Source: Kordia zhangzhouensis
GTDB taxonomy: Bacteria; Bacteroidota; Bacteroidia; Flavobacteriales; Flavobacteriaceae
Reading direction: 5' to 3'
DNA: 64,000 bases
NCBI RefSeq assembly: GCF_001005305.1
Contig: NZ_LBMH01000003.1
Location: 62,001 to 126,000, forward strand
In this document: piece by piece, positions 9,188 through 18,256 of the stretch
Layout: every line of letters begins with the position of its first letter
Numbering within the stretch: position 1 is the first letter of the stretch
Made by a program: the position numbers and the translations under genes
The notes under the pieces: generated by a model
The model's input: the letters and a program-made list of their open reading frames with translations, nothing else
Told to the model about the DNA's origin: nothing
Databases searched by the model: none

Positions 9188-10732
9188 TTAATGAACGCCG
9201 CTCATCAACTTTTTAATAAAAGGCGATATCAACATTACAAGTATTCCAATTCCAGCAGTTAGCACACCAAATACAGCATACACAGAGACATATTGGTATA
9301 ATTGTTCAAATGCCGCTTGGTTACTTCCTGTGAAATTGCTTGTAAGTCCTGTGATTGTTTCAGTAATTTGACCAAAAATCCCACTCGCAAACACATTTTC
9401 TTCCTCAGAAACAGTTGTTAACTTAGCTATTTTTCCAGCAAAAAAGTGTCCATAAAAAGACGCTGAAAAGAACACTCCCATAATGAATGCTAAATACTTT
9501 TTTGGAGAAAGCTCTGTCATTTTAGAAAGTCCTATTGGAGAAATACACAATTCCCCTACTGTTAAAATAAAATACCCTACAAACAAATACCACATAGGCG
9601 TTTTAGCAAATGCATCAACTGAATTTGCCGACATTGCAAAAACAATAAAACCCATTCCTAAAAAGAACAATCCTAACCCTGCTTTAATGGCCGAATTTGG
9701 GTTTTTATTCCTTTGAATCAACACTGTCCATAACCATGAAAAAGGAATAGCCAGTAAAATAATGAATCCTGAGTTGATGCTATTAGTTTGTGCGGCATTC
9801 ATTCCTACAAGATTGATATTACGATCGGCAAATAAAGTCAATGAACTGCCTGCTTGTTCAAAAATTGCCCAAAACAAAGCCATCAAAATGGTAAAATATG
9901 CAGTTACTAACAATCGCCTTTTTGCAATACTTCCCACCGAGCGATAAATGTAAATCATCATTCCAGTAATTGCAATCGTAGCAATCCATACTATATAATG
10001 TTCATACTCATTAAAACGCACAATCATTGCAAAAATAGGAACTGCCAAGAAAGCGCTTAACCAAACCAATTGTCCTTTATTCATCCCTAAAAATCGTTTG
10101 TCATATATTTTTTGATCAGGTACATTTCCTTTTCCTTGAAACACATTTTTTTGGGTTCCTCTATAAAAGAAAAACAGCCCTAACATCATCCCTATTCCTG
10201 CCAACATAAAGCCATAATGCCATCCATATACCTCAGCAAACCATGCACATAGTAATGGAGCAACTGCTCCTCCTATGTTAATTCCCATATAAAAAATGGT
10301 AAATCCAGAATCTCGTCGTTTGTCTTGTTCATCATACAACGCACCAACAAAGGTTGAAATATTCGGTTTAAAAAATCCGTTACCCACTATAATCAAAGCT
10401 AGTGATCCATAAAAAAATACTGGCAATTCTATAGTCAGAAAAAAATGTCCCAATGCCATTAATACACCTCCAAGAAAAATTGCCTTCCGATAGCCTATAT
10501 AATGGTCGGCAATAATACCTCCTAATACTGGTGTCACGTAGACAAGCGACATGTACGCTGCAAAAATTCCAATAGACATATCATCACTAAACAGCAATTG
10601 TTTGGTCATATATAAAATAAGCAATGCTTTCATGCCATAAAAAGAGAAACGCTCCCATAATTCAGCAAAAAACAAATAAAAAAGTCCTTTAGGATGTCCA
10701 AAACGTGTTTCGGAAACTGTAGATGATGTCAT
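9188..10732 (-). CDS. POT/PTR-family peptide:H+ symporter
   Basis: A 514-residue inner-membrane proton-coupled di/tripeptide transporter. The N-terminus carries FAELWERFSFYGMKALLILY, the PTR2 family signature containing the ExxERFxYY-type proton-coupling motif (here ELWERFSFYG). The GGIIADHYIGYRKAI loop and the FTIFYMGINIGGAVAPLL segment in helices 4-5 are also family signatures. About 12-14 membrane helices are visible. Similar proteins are named DtpT or YdgR. It is the last gene of a minus-strand run but is separated by 121 bases, with its own leader. It would import peptides, consistent with the many secreted peptidases in this genome. Confidence 0.93.
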   Translation of the reverse strand: MTSSTVSETRFGHPKGLFYLFFAELWERFSFYGMKALLILYMTKQLLFSDDMSIGIFAAYMSLVYVTPVLGGIIADHYIGYRKAIFLGGVLMALGHFFLTIELPVFFYGSLALIIVGNGFFKPNISTFVGALYDEQDKRRDSGFTIFYMGINIGGAVAPLLCAWFAEVYGWHYGFMLAGIGMMLGLFFFYRGTQKNVFQGKGNVPDQKIYDKRFLGMNKGQLVWLSAFLAVPIFAMIVRFNEYEHYIVWIATIAITGMMIYIYRSVGSIAKRRLLVTAYFTILMALFWAIFEQAGSSLTLFADRNINLVGMNAAQTNSINSGFIILLAIPFSWLWTVLIQRNKNPNSAIKAGLGLFFLGMGFIVFAMSANSVDAFAKTPMWYLFVGYFILTVGELCISPIGLSKMTELSPKKYLAFIMGVFFSASFYGHFFAGKIAKLTTVSEEENVFASGIFGQITETITGLTSNFTGSNQAAFEQLYQYVSVYAVFGVLTAGIGILVMLISPFIKKLMSGVH

Positions 10733-10853
10733 GTATTTTTGGTTTAAAAATTAGTAACATGACAAATATGTTTGGAATAAAAAGGAAATAGAAGTTGTGT
10801 AGTAAAGTATTATAAAAAATAATAAGTTGTGTGAAATTGTAAGTAAAACACAA

Positions 10854-11993
10854 TTAATTACAAATATCCTTATACAATTCATTTTCAGCCTTCTGCACAA
10901 ACTCATGCAGCAATCCTTCATCAATAAAAATGTTCTCAGGAATCATACGCAATCTGTACTTTCCTTCTCCCAAAAACGTAAACAAATCTCTACGTTCTAG
11001 TTGCTGATCAGTTTCTAACTGTAAAATTTCATTGACATTCTCTATAATACGGGTAAGGTAAGTTTGGTTTTTTATTTCTCCGGCAGTACTTACCAACATA
11101 CTTTGTTGATCACTACTTGCATGTGCACGACGAATGGCAAATTTTAGTAAGTTTTTGTATTGAGTAGTTTTAGAGCCAAAATCGACTGTAGCGTTATTGA
11201 TATTTTTTGACGGAATACTCAATTGAATCAATGCCCAGTCCAAAAACCTAATTCGCATTTCATTAGGTCTTGGTGTATTTGCCAATTGAATTACCCAACT
11301 GGTAGCCAGTACCAAAAACAAAGAGATTAAAGAGGTTTTGGCAATAATTTTAATGAGTAACGTAGTAAATTCATCATTGATACTTAAAAACACTTCTGGC
11401 AACTGAGATACCAAAATTAAAAACATGATTACTACCGAAATCATTGCAACCAACTTGAGTCCACGATATAAAAAGGTTTTGTAAAACGATAGCATCAATA
11501 AAAAACATAAAAACCCCGATAGTAGTAAGTCAGGCAATGCATTTAGTTTTACATTATGATAAATATTATTTTCACCTAAAATGGCCGCCATAATCAAAGT
11601 GATTGATGCAACTCCAAATATAATTCCAATTATAATTCGGACATTTTTAGTATTGTTATAAATGAATTTGGGCGCATAATAAAAGTAAAAAAGCGCCATT
11701 AATAAAAATAGGTTGTTGATGATAGACAACAAGTTAACACCTATTTGATAAGTCATACTTTCCGAAAAGTGAAAATGCTTGGACGCATACGCCCATATTC
11801 CAGAGCCAACCCACACAAACATTGCCAAACTCAAATACAACAAACCACTATCAACACGTTTTTGCGACTCATCTTCTTCAAGAATTTGACGGAAACGCTT
11901 CCGAATATTTGAATAAATAGCTAATAGCAGTATCGCTCCAATGAAGGAAATAAAAATATGCGCTAAATTGTGAAATTGCTCTACTGCTGTCAT
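10854..11993 (-). CDS. Hypothetical integral membrane protein in the ACMSD operon
   Basis: A 379-residue protein with about seven to eight predicted membrane helices in the first 235 residues and a cytoplasmic C-terminal domain of about 145 residues (IRFLDWALIQLS ... ERRDLFTFLGEGKYRLRMIPENI). The C-terminal part could be a ligand or protein-binding module; I do not recognise it. It starts 3 bases after the stop of the upstream ACMSD-like gene, so the two are in one transcript. The layout (7TM plus C-terminal module) resembles membrane sensors more than transporters, but that is inference. Confidence 0.72.
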   Translation of the reverse strand: MTAVEQFHNLAHIFISFIGAILLLAIYSNIRKRFRQILEEDESQKRVDSGLLYLSLAMFVWVGSGIWAYASKHFHFSESMTYQIGVNLLSIINNLFLLMALFYFYYAPKFIYNNTKNVRIIIGIIFGVASITLIMAAILGENNIYHNVKLNALPDLLLSGFLCFLLMLSFYKTFLYRGLKLVAMISVVIMFLILVSQLPEVFLSINDEFTTLLIKIIAKTSLISLFLVLATSWVIQLANTPRPNEMRIRFLDWALIQLSIPSKNINNATVDFGSKTTQYKNLLKFAIRRAHASSDQQSMLVSTAGEIKNQTYLTRIIENVNEILQLETDQQLERRDLFTFLGEGKYRLRMIPENIFIDEGLLHEFVQKAENELYKDICN

Positions 11994-11996
11994 TGA

Positions 11997-13082
11997 TTAT
12001 TTTGCTAATATTTTATCCACCAGCTTTTTCTTTGTCTCTTCATCGTTTCCAAATAACCAACGTAGTACATTATCTTCCCAAATGTCATCGTATTGTTGTT
12101 GTGTAATGATATCGCGTTCAATTGCCAAATCCAATAACTTTCCTGGATAAGAAGATTGTGGCTTACTTTCCATTTCTCCTAACGGATAAGGATCGTCAAG
12201 TCCCATAATAATTTGCTGACTTCCTTGACGTTGCACCATTAATTTAAACGAATCTGTATCGTGTACCAATGTGTCAAAATAAATATTTGGATGTCCCACT
12301 GCTTTTCGTGGGTGTACTTTTCCTTCAAACAAATCTGGACGACCATCAAACCCTTGAATCCTTCTCCCGAGATTCATTTGTGCCAACTGTCCACCGTGTG
12401 CAAAACAAGTTCTTATATTAGGAAATCGTTCCTGCATTCCGTTCAACGTATAAAAATGATAAGCATCTCCACATTGAGCCAACATCCATATTAAATGAAA
12501 ACGCCAGTTTACATTTTCTAGTTTAATCATTTTATCTCCGTCATACGGATGAATCTCAATAGCGAGTTTATATTTATTAGCCAATTCGAAAATTGGATCA
12601 TTTTCTTCATCAAACACACATCGCCACTGCCCTATGGAATCCATAAAATGTGTAGGCAAACACAGTACGCGCAATCCTAATTCTTCCACACAACGCTCAA
12701 TTTCCCATAAAGCACCATGAATAAACCCAGGATGCACAACAAATCCGCATGTAAATTTAGCAGGATGATTTCGTTGTACTTCTGCGTTAAAATCATTTTG
12801 AAAACGCAATGCATGTTTCATCATTTCCAAACGCAAACCATTTCCGTACAATTGCGATAAATTTAAAATCACAGCATGGTCAATTTTATTGCGTTCCATC
12901 CACTCTAGTTTTTCATTTAAAAAAAAACTTGAATCAGTCACAGGTCGTTTCCAATCGGATTGCAACATATATTTTCGTTCGTCGTCTACCCAAAAAATCT
13001 TTTTCTCCTTCATAAATTGAGGAATTTGTTCAGGGTAAGGCAACAAATGTGAATGTCCGTTAATGCGCAGTTTTCTTTTCAA
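11997..13082 (-). CDS. Amidohydrolase-family decarboxylase, ACMSD-like (2-amino-3-carboxymuconate-6-semialdehyde decarboxylase)
   Basis: A 361-residue amidohydrolase-2 protein. Metal ligands are visible as NGHSHLLP (the HxH of strand 1, residues 10 and 12), AIEIHPYD, CFAHGG and IIMGLDDPYPLGEM (the conserved Asp region). ACMSD removes CO2 from the ring-opened product of 3-hydroxyanthranilate and so commits carbon to catabolism rather than NAD synthesis. Its length is close to the roughly 335-residue bacterial ACMSD. The assignment rests on the fold plus proximity to the ALDH and RidA genes. Other amidohydrolase-2 decarboxylases (e.g. for hydroxybenzoates) are the main alternative. Confidence 0.82.
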   Translation of the reverse strand: MKRKLRINGHSHLLPYPEQIPQFMKEKKIFWVDDERKYMLQSDWKRPVTDSSFFLNEKLEWMERNKIDHAVILNLSQLYGNGLRLEMMKHALRFQNDFNAEVQRNHPAKFTCGFVVHPGFIHGALWEIERCVEELGLRVLCLPTHFMDSIGQWRCVFDEENDPIFELANKYKLAIEIHPYDGDKMIKLENVNWRFHLIWMLAQCGDAYHFYTLNGMQERFPNIRTCFAHGGQLAQMNLGRRIQGFDGRPDLFEGKVHPRKAVGHPNIYFDTLVHDTDSFKLMVQRQGSQQIIMGLDDPYPLGEMESKPQSSYPGKLLDLAIERDIITQQQYDDIWEDNVLRWLFGNDEETKKKLVDKILAK

Positions 13083-13379
13083 GGTGGTGTTGTTTTTGAG
13101 CGTGGTTAAAATGATGTGTTCTTTGTTTTGATTAGTATATTAGTAATGAGAGTTTAATTGTGCTAAAAGAAACTCTTATATACTCGTACTAAGTATAGCC
13201 AAAGTATTTCCTTCACTCACGCATAAATTATCCTATAAAAATACTATTTCTTCTAAAAAATGTGATGTATTTAACAGTATAATATTTTAATCATAAAAAA
13301 AAGAAGCCTTTACTCCTTCTTGCTTATGCAAAAAAGTATAAAGACTTTCTCTGTCTAATAATATGGTATAACTCCTTGC
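13083..13379. other. Intergenic interval upstream of the ACMSD-like gene
   Basis: This A/T-rich interval has no credible coding frame. It should hold the promoter of the ACMSD-like operon. A weak 6-bp hairpin (AAGAAG at 13301, CTTCTT at 13316) with a T-run on the minus strand could terminate the gene ending at 13380. Confidence 0.4.
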
Positions 13380-13964
13380 TTAGCTTACAACGACTGAGGC
13401 TGTTTTTCGTTGTTGCTTCAAGGTGATTGTATTGTTGAGCTTGTTTTGATAAACAAATAAAGTTTCTCTTCCTTGTGTTTGTTGTACTACCCTTGTAGGA
13501 AATACAAATGATGCCGCATCTAAGTTTAGTTCATGTGATGCCGAATTTTGGCTAAAATTCTCAATTAATCCTGCAAATTCAGTTGCTAGTTTTTCATTTA
13601 AGATATAAAACTTGCTCACACCATTATGTTTTACGATCAATGCTAATTCGTTACTCGCAAACCCTAGAATCGGTTTTTTATGCAATGGCACTGCATAACA
13701 AGAGCTGTTAAATTTAATTACTCGTGCAGCATTGTATGTATATCCTTCGTTTTGTAAAGTAGTCATAAGTCGTTGATGCGCATTGGCTACACTACCTGTT
13801 AAATGAGAGGCTGAAACATACTCAACTGCATGCAATAAGCGATCAAATCCTTTTCCGATTCGCGATAGGGAAATTCCGTTGGTACTCGCTAGTGCTGAGC
13901 TCGGAAACATGGAAATAGCTCCAGCGCCCATTACACTAGATACAATAAAGTTTCTTCTATTCAT
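13380..13964 (-). CDS. Hypothetical exported protein with twin-arginine-like signal
   Basis: A 194-residue protein from the ATG at 13964; an in-frame ATG nine codons upstream is less likely because it would bury the signal. The N-terminus MNRRNFIVSSVMGAGAISMF has paired arginines followed by a hydrophobic stretch and an alanine-rich cleavage region, as in Tat substrates, though the motif is short of the full SRRxFLK. The remainder is beta-rich with no recognised motif. It sits between the ACMSD and SDR genes on the same strand, so a link with the kynurenine genes is possible by position only. Confidence 0.72.
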   Translation of the reverse strand: MNRRNFIVSSVMGAGAISMFPSSALASTNGISLSRIGKGFDRLLHAVEYVSASHLTGSVANAHQRLMTTLQNEGYTYNAARVIKFNSSCYAVPLHKKPILGFASNELALIVKHNGVSKFYILNEKLATEFAGLIENFSQNSASHELNLDAASFVFPTRVVQQTQGRETLFVYQNKLNNTITLKQQRKTASVVVS

Positions 13965-14202
13965 ATTGGTTAGTTTATTAGTCTGCAACACATAAGCGTT
14001 GCAAAAAATGGTTTTCGGTGTTGTAATTTAGGAATTTTTTAACACTTTTTTTTAATTAATGTTAAAAAAATAAAAAGTTACGTAGTTCTACGGTACTGTT
14101 TGTAAGAGATTTAACAAAGTACAAAAGATTCCTCTAAAAGCCATATCAATTAATCATTCACCCCATCAAAATAAAGTTCAAAAAATGTTTTGAGTAACTT
14201 AT

Positions 14203-14991
14203 TTACAACGACTTAGTTCGTCCTCCATCTACAGGCACATTGATTCCATTTATGTAAGAAGCTGCTTCACTTGCCAAAAACGCAATCGCATTGGCAATCT
14301 CGCTAGGTTGTGCAAATCGTTTGGCAGGAATCGCACTTTTCATGGCTTCACCTACTTCTTCAATACTCTTTCCTGTTTTATTTGCTTTGTTTTGTATGAT
14401 TTCCGATAAACGTTCTGTTGCTGTAGCACCAGGTAATACATTATTGACCGTAATTCCAAATTGTCCGAGTTCATTTGCTAACGTTTTTGACCAATTCGCC
14501 ACAGCGCCTCGAATGGTATTCGAAACGCCCAAACCATCCAATGGTTGTTTTACGGAAGTAGAAATTACATTGATAATACGTCCGTAACCCGCCTCTTTCA
14601 TACCTTCTACAACACTTTGCACCAATACATGGTTACATTTTAAATGTTGTGTAAAAGCGCGTTCAAATTCATCAACTTTAGCATTGAATACCGGGCCGCC
14701 TGCAGGACCACCCGTATTGTTGACCAAAATATGAAAGGAATGATTTTTAGCAATAAACGCTTCAATCTTTTCACGAAGTTCATCAGGTTTTTGAAAATCT
14801 GCTACAATATACTTGTGTTGCTGTCCTTGCGAAGTGTCCAATTCGGAAAGTACATTTTTGAGTTTTTCTTCGTTTCTAGCAGTCAACACCACGTTGGCTC
14901 CGAGAGTTGCCAATTCTATAGCTGCCGCTTTTCCGATGCCTTGCGTGCTTCCACAAACGAGGGCGTTTTTGTTTTGTATGTTTAGGTTCAT
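14203..14991 (-). CDS. SDR-family oxidoreductase in the aminomuconate cluster
   Basis: A 262-residue classical short-chain dehydrogenase/reductase. The NAD(P)-binding motif is ALVCGSTQGIGKAAA near residue 10, with an NNTGGPAGG segment (replacing the usual NNAG). The active-site Ser lies in NVISTS, but the usual YxxxK is altered: the segment reads SNTIRGAVANWSKTLA, so the catalytic Tyr is missing. That places it among divergent SDRs, and activity should not be assumed. It is 102 bases downstream of the ALDH gene on the same strand. Its place in the pathway is unassigned. Confidence 0.85.
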   Translation of the reverse strand: MNLNIQNKNALVCGSTQGIGKAAAIELATLGANVVLTARNEEKLKNVLSELDTSQGQQHKYIVADFQKPDELREKIEAFIAKNHSFHILVNNTGGPAGGPVFNAKVDEFERAFTQHLKCNHVLVQSVVEGMKEAGYGRIINVISTSVKQPLDGLGVSNTIRGAVANWSKTLANELGQFGITVNNVLPGATATERLSEIIQNKANKTGKSIEEVGEAMKSAIPAKRFAQPSEIANAIAFLASEAASYINGINVPVDGGRTKSL

Positions 14992-15093
14992 TTTTTTATT
15001 ATTCGTTGTTTGTGATTAGTTAATTTGTGGATTTGTCAATATGTCGATTTATTGTTTATACTAATGCCTAATGCCCAAGACCTAATACCTAAA

Positions 15094-16539
15094 TCAAGAA
15101 TACTTAATACACACATTTTTCGGTTCAGTGAAGAAGCGTAGTGCTTCTAGTCCGCCCTCACGTCCTACGCCAGAATTTTTCATTCCTCCAAAAGGGGTAC
15201 GCAAATCCCGTAACAACCATGTATTTACCCAAATAATTCCTGCTTCTAATTGCTTGCTCATTCGCATGGTTCGGTTCAAGTTATTTGTCCACAAAGTAGC
15301 TGATAACCCGTAACGAACTCCATTTGCCATTTGCAAGACTTCTGCTTCGGTATCAAAAGGCATGATTGTGACAATAGGACCAAATATTTCCTCTTGATTT
15401 ACACGACATTGATCGGTGGGTACTTCTATAACTGTTGGTGCTAAATAGTACCCGTTTTCAAATCCTTCAACCGTAACTTCTTTTCCGCCACAAAGTACAA
15501 TTCCGCCTTCGTCTTTGGCAATTTCTATATATGATTTTACTTTTTCTAAATGCGGTTTCGATACTAATGCGCCAACTTTTGTAGTTGCTTCAAATGGATT
15601 TCCTACCTTGAGTTGTTTCACACGTTCCACAAAATCTCTTTTAAACTTATCATAGATACTTCGTTCTACGAAGATACGCGAACCACATAAGCAGATTTGT
15701 CCTTGATTCGCAAAAGACGAACGCACGGTCACATTTAACATTTCTTCATAATCACAGTCTGCAAAAATGATGTTTGGGTTTTTTCCACCTAGTTCTAACG
15801 AAAGTTTTTTAAACATTGGTGCTGCTGTTCGAGCAATATGTGCTCCTGTAGCCGTTCCGCCAGTAAAAGATATTGCTTTGATGTTGGGATGTTCCGTAAT
15901 GGCTTGTCCCGTAGTGTGTCCCAAACCGTGTACAATGTTTAAAACACCGTTTGGCAGACCAGCTTTTGTACAAATGTCTCCTAACAAATAGGCAGTCATC
16001 GGGGTAACTTCACTTGGTTTGGCAACTACCGTATTTCCTGCGGCGAGCGCTGGTGCAATTTTCCATGTGAATAAGTACAGCGGTAAATTCCAAGGAGAAA
16101 TACATCCCACAACACCAATCGGTTGACGCAGTGTGAAATTCATCGCATTCAGACCGACACTTTCGTGGGCTTCACTTGAAAATTGTGTGATAGCTTGCGC
16201 AAAGAATTTAAAATTACTCGTGGCACGTGGAATATCAATTTGAGTAGCTAAACTGAGTGGTTTTCCATTATCCAACGATTCTGCATATGCGAGATCTGGT
16301 AAGTTTTCTTGAATCAGAAAAGCAATTTTATTCAGTATACGACTGCGTTCTTCTAGTGTGGTTTGCGACCAATCGGGAAATGCTGCTTTTGCCGCTTGAT
16401 AGGCAGCCTCTACATCATCGGCAGAAGAGTTTGGAATGTGTCCGTACACTTCTCCATTGGACGGATTGTAATTATCAATCCACTCATTACTTTTAGGTTC
16501 TACATACGTTCCGTTGATATAGTTGAGAATTTTTTTCAT
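15094..16539 (-). CDS. Aldehyde dehydrogenase, probable 2-aminomuconate (or 2-hydroxymuconate) 6-semialdehyde dehydrogenase
   Basis: A 481-residue NAD(P)-dependent aldehyde dehydrogenase. It has the substrate-channel block CISPWNLPLYLFTWKIAPAL, the NAD-binding SFTGGTATG, the general-base Glu in LSLELGGKNP (about 255) and the catalytic Cys in NQGQICLCGSRI (about 282-284). The C-terminal FGGMKNSGVGREGG also fits. Sequence style and the neighbouring RidA and ACMSD-like genes point to oxidation of 2-aminomuconate 6-semialdehyde, the product of ACMSD. It starts 4 bases after the RidA gene. The precise substrate is inferred from context. Confidence 0.87.
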   Translation of the reverse strand: MKKILNYINGTYVEPKSNEWIDNYNPSNGEVYGHIPNSSADDVEAAYQAAKAAFPDWSQTTLEERSRILNKIAFLIQENLPDLAYAESLDNGKPLSLATQIDIPRATSNFKFFAQAITQFSSEAHESVGLNAMNFTLRQPIGVVGCISPWNLPLYLFTWKIAPALAAGNTVVAKPSEVTPMTAYLLGDICTKAGLPNGVLNIVHGLGHTTGQAITEHPNIKAISFTGGTATGAHIARTAAPMFKKLSLELGGKNPNIIFADCDYEEMLNVTVRSSFANQGQICLCGSRIFVERSIYDKFKRDFVERVKQLKVGNPFEATTKVGALVSKPHLEKVKSYIEIAKDEGGIVLCGGKEVTVEGFENGYYLAPTVIEVPTDQCRVNQEEIFGPIVTIMPFDTEAEVLQMANGVRYGLSATLWTNNLNRTMRMSKQLEAGIIWVNTWLLRDLRTPFGGMKNSGVGREGGLEALRFFTEPKNVCIKYS

Positions 16540-16543
16540 GAGT

Positions 16544-16948
16544 TTACTGCTTTTTATACGCTACCACTTTGATTTCTATCACCAAATCTGGATGTGGTAA
16601 TTGATGTACAGCAACCGTGGTTCGTGTTGGCCCTGTTTCTTTGTCAAAAAATTCTCCGTAGGCTTCGTTATATCCTGCAAAATCGTTCATATTTACCAAG
16701 AACGAGGTGACATCTACCACATCTGCCAAGCTAGCGCCTACATTTTGTAAATTTTTGTCAATGTTTTTGAGCACTTCACGAGTTTGTGTACGAATGTTTA
16801 AGTGCTTCGTTCCCATTTCGTCAATAATATCCACGCCTGCAATGCTATTATCTGGTCGTCTTGAACTAGTTCCCGACACAAATATAAAATCGCCCACACG
16901 TTTGGTATGTGGATAGGCGCCTCTTGGAGTTACTTTCTTTTCTTGCAT
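16544..16948 (-). CDS. RidA-family protein, probable 2-aminomuconate deaminase
   Basis: A 134-residue YjgF/YER057c/UK114 fold protein. Motifs are [20 protein letters not shown] near the N-terminus, and [20 protein letters not shown], which carries the conserved Arg that binds the substrate carboxylate. Canonical RidA hydrolyses reactive enamines/imines. Members embedded in 3-hydroxyanthranilate or 2-aminophenol clusters act as 2-aminomuconate deaminases, and that is the likely job here, directly before the ALDH gene and first in the run. It is the promoter-proximal gene of the operon. Confidence 0.87.
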   Translation of the reverse strand: MQEKKVTPRGAYPHTKRVGDFIFVSGTSSRRPDNSIAGVDIIDEMGTKHLNIRTQTREVLKNIDKNLQNVGASLADVVDVTSFLVNMNDFAGYNEAYGEFFDKETGPTRTTVAVHQLPHPDLVIEIKVVAYKKQ

Positions 16949-17004
16949 ATTTTTTTGTTTGGTTATTGGTCAATATATTTTCTATTTATTTACCTATTTT
17001 GAAT

Positions 17005-17104
17005 CGTCATTACGAGAAACATATGTGACGACGTAATCTCATTATCAAATAACAATCATATTATAGGATACGACAGATTGCCACGGCTCTGCCTCGCAAT
17101 GACG
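17005..17104. repeat. Imperfect palindromic intergenic repeat (REP/MITE-like, 100 bp)
   Basis: The element begins CGTCATTACGAG and ends CTCGCAATGACG, so the ends form a 12-bp inverted repeat with one mismatch. Inside, ACGTAATCTC and AGATTGCCACGG are further arms of the family consensus seen as dispersed Cys/Gly-independent noncoding repeats in many genomes. It fills the gap between two minus-strand genes and carries no ORF. Only this copy is in the window. Confidence 0.75.
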
Positions 17105-17139
17105 TACCAACTATTCCTAAATTTATAATTCAACGTTTA

Positions 17140-17664
17140 TTACTCCATCGCTTCCGCTATTTCCAACAGTTTATATATTGTTTTCCAATTTCGTGTGGTG
17201 GCTTGTGTTTTTAGTTTTCGTTCAAAAAAATTGTTATTTAATTTGGTCCGAGCAAAACCACTCGGACAATAGAGATAGACTTCCGAATTGATGATTTCAA
17301 ATTTATCATCTTTACTATCTATTTCGATAGTCGTTTCTTTGGGCGCAGTTGCTAAAAACGTGATTGCTTGTTTGGAAATGTCTTCTTCAGTAAACGGATT
17401 ATTTGCCACCGCTGTTTTCCATTGTGCAATTGTCTTGACCAACACAGGCACATCGTAATCATACTGCTTTTTGATGGCTTCAGAAATGTGTTCTTCTAAC
17501 TTTTCTTGATTTTTTTCATCGGACGTAAATACTACATTTCCACTTTGAATATAGGTTTGAACCTTTTGAAAACCAAGTTTCGCAAGCAATATTCTAAGTT
17601 CTGCCATGGGCAGTTTTTTACTTCCAGAAACATTAATTCCGCGTAAAATGGCGATGTAAGTCAT
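17140..17664 (-). CDS. DUF1697 domain-containing protein
   Basis: A 174-residue protein of the DUF1697 family, recognisable by the opening YIAILRGINVSGSKKLPM, the following LRILLAKLGFQKVQTYIQSG and GNVVFTSD, and a C-terminal helix rich in Asn/Lys (LNNNFFERKLKTQATTRNWK). Length is typical. No enzymatic residues are known for the family; structures are ferredoxin-like. It stands between a palindromic repeat and the 42-bp tandem repeat array, separate from the kynurenine genes. Confidence 0.87.
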   Translation of the reverse strand: MTYIAILRGINVSGSKKLPMAELRILLAKLGFQKVQTYIQSGNVVFTSDEKNQEKLEEHISEAIKKQYDYDVPVLVKTIAQWKTAVANNPFTEEDISKQAITFLATAPKETTIEIDSKDDKFEIINSEVYLYCPSGFARTKLNNNFFERKLKTQATTRNWKTIYKLLEIAEAME

Positions 17665-17805
17665 GTTTGTTGATTGTATGTTTTCAAAGATACGGTTTTT
17701 CTTTTTTCTTGTTTTTTGTTGTTTGTTGTTTGTTTACACTGAGCTTGTCGAAGTGTGGATTTGTCTTTTTGTCTTGGCTCTTAAAACTATAAAAACTATT
17801 TGATA

Positions 17806-18097
17806 GCTTGTCGCATGATTGCAGGAAGGTTTCAAATGCGTTGGAAAGCTTGTTGCACTTTTGCAGGAACGTTTCGAATGTGTTGGAAAGTCTCTCGCAG
17901 CGCTGCGAGACGTTTTCCGACGGAAACAAAAGCTTCCTGTAGGTCTACGAGGCGGTTTTGTACGCTCCCGAAAGCTTCTCGCACGGCTGCAGGAACGTTT
18001 CGGGGTTTCCCGAAAGCTTCTCGCAACTCTGCAGGAACACATTGTCCACGTAGAAAGTGTGCTGTACATCTACAGGAAGGTTTCTAATACACTGAAA
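17806..18097. repeat. Array of seven imperfect 42-bp tandem repeats
   Basis: Units start at 17806, 17848, 17890, 17932, 17974, 18016 and 18057. The first five are exactly 42 bp and the last two are 41 bp. Each opens GCTT or GT, has CTGCAGGAACGTTTC-like sequence in the middle and closes with GAAA. The array is richer in G+C than its surroundings. Because 42 is a multiple of 3 the array stays open in several frames on both strands, giving 14-residue repeat peptides (for example CNKLSNAFETFLQS on the minus strand). None has a clearly credible start, so I treat the peptides as by-products of the repeat. One unit holds the palindrome CTCGCAGCGCTGCGAG. Confidence 0.85.
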
Positions 18098-18256
18098 TTT
18101 AAAGGCTATTAATCGGAAACGATTGTTTCAATTTCCAACCTAACTGTGTTTATGTAAAAAAATAATGCTGGAAAGTTTACTGAAGTTCTTGAAATATTTT
18201 CCAACAGTTCTATATTTACTACATTAGCTGCTTCCATATTTTAATTAACACAACTC

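Noticed and set aside
17005-18097. A possible CRISPR array because of regular repeats
   Set aside because: The units are contiguous, diverged and without unique spacers of equal length; no cas genes are near.
17734-18112. Several overlapping ORFs on both strands across the 42-bp repeats
   Set aside because: They are products of a repeat whose period is a multiple of three; frames on both strands are open equally, starts are not conserved, and the last units lose a base.
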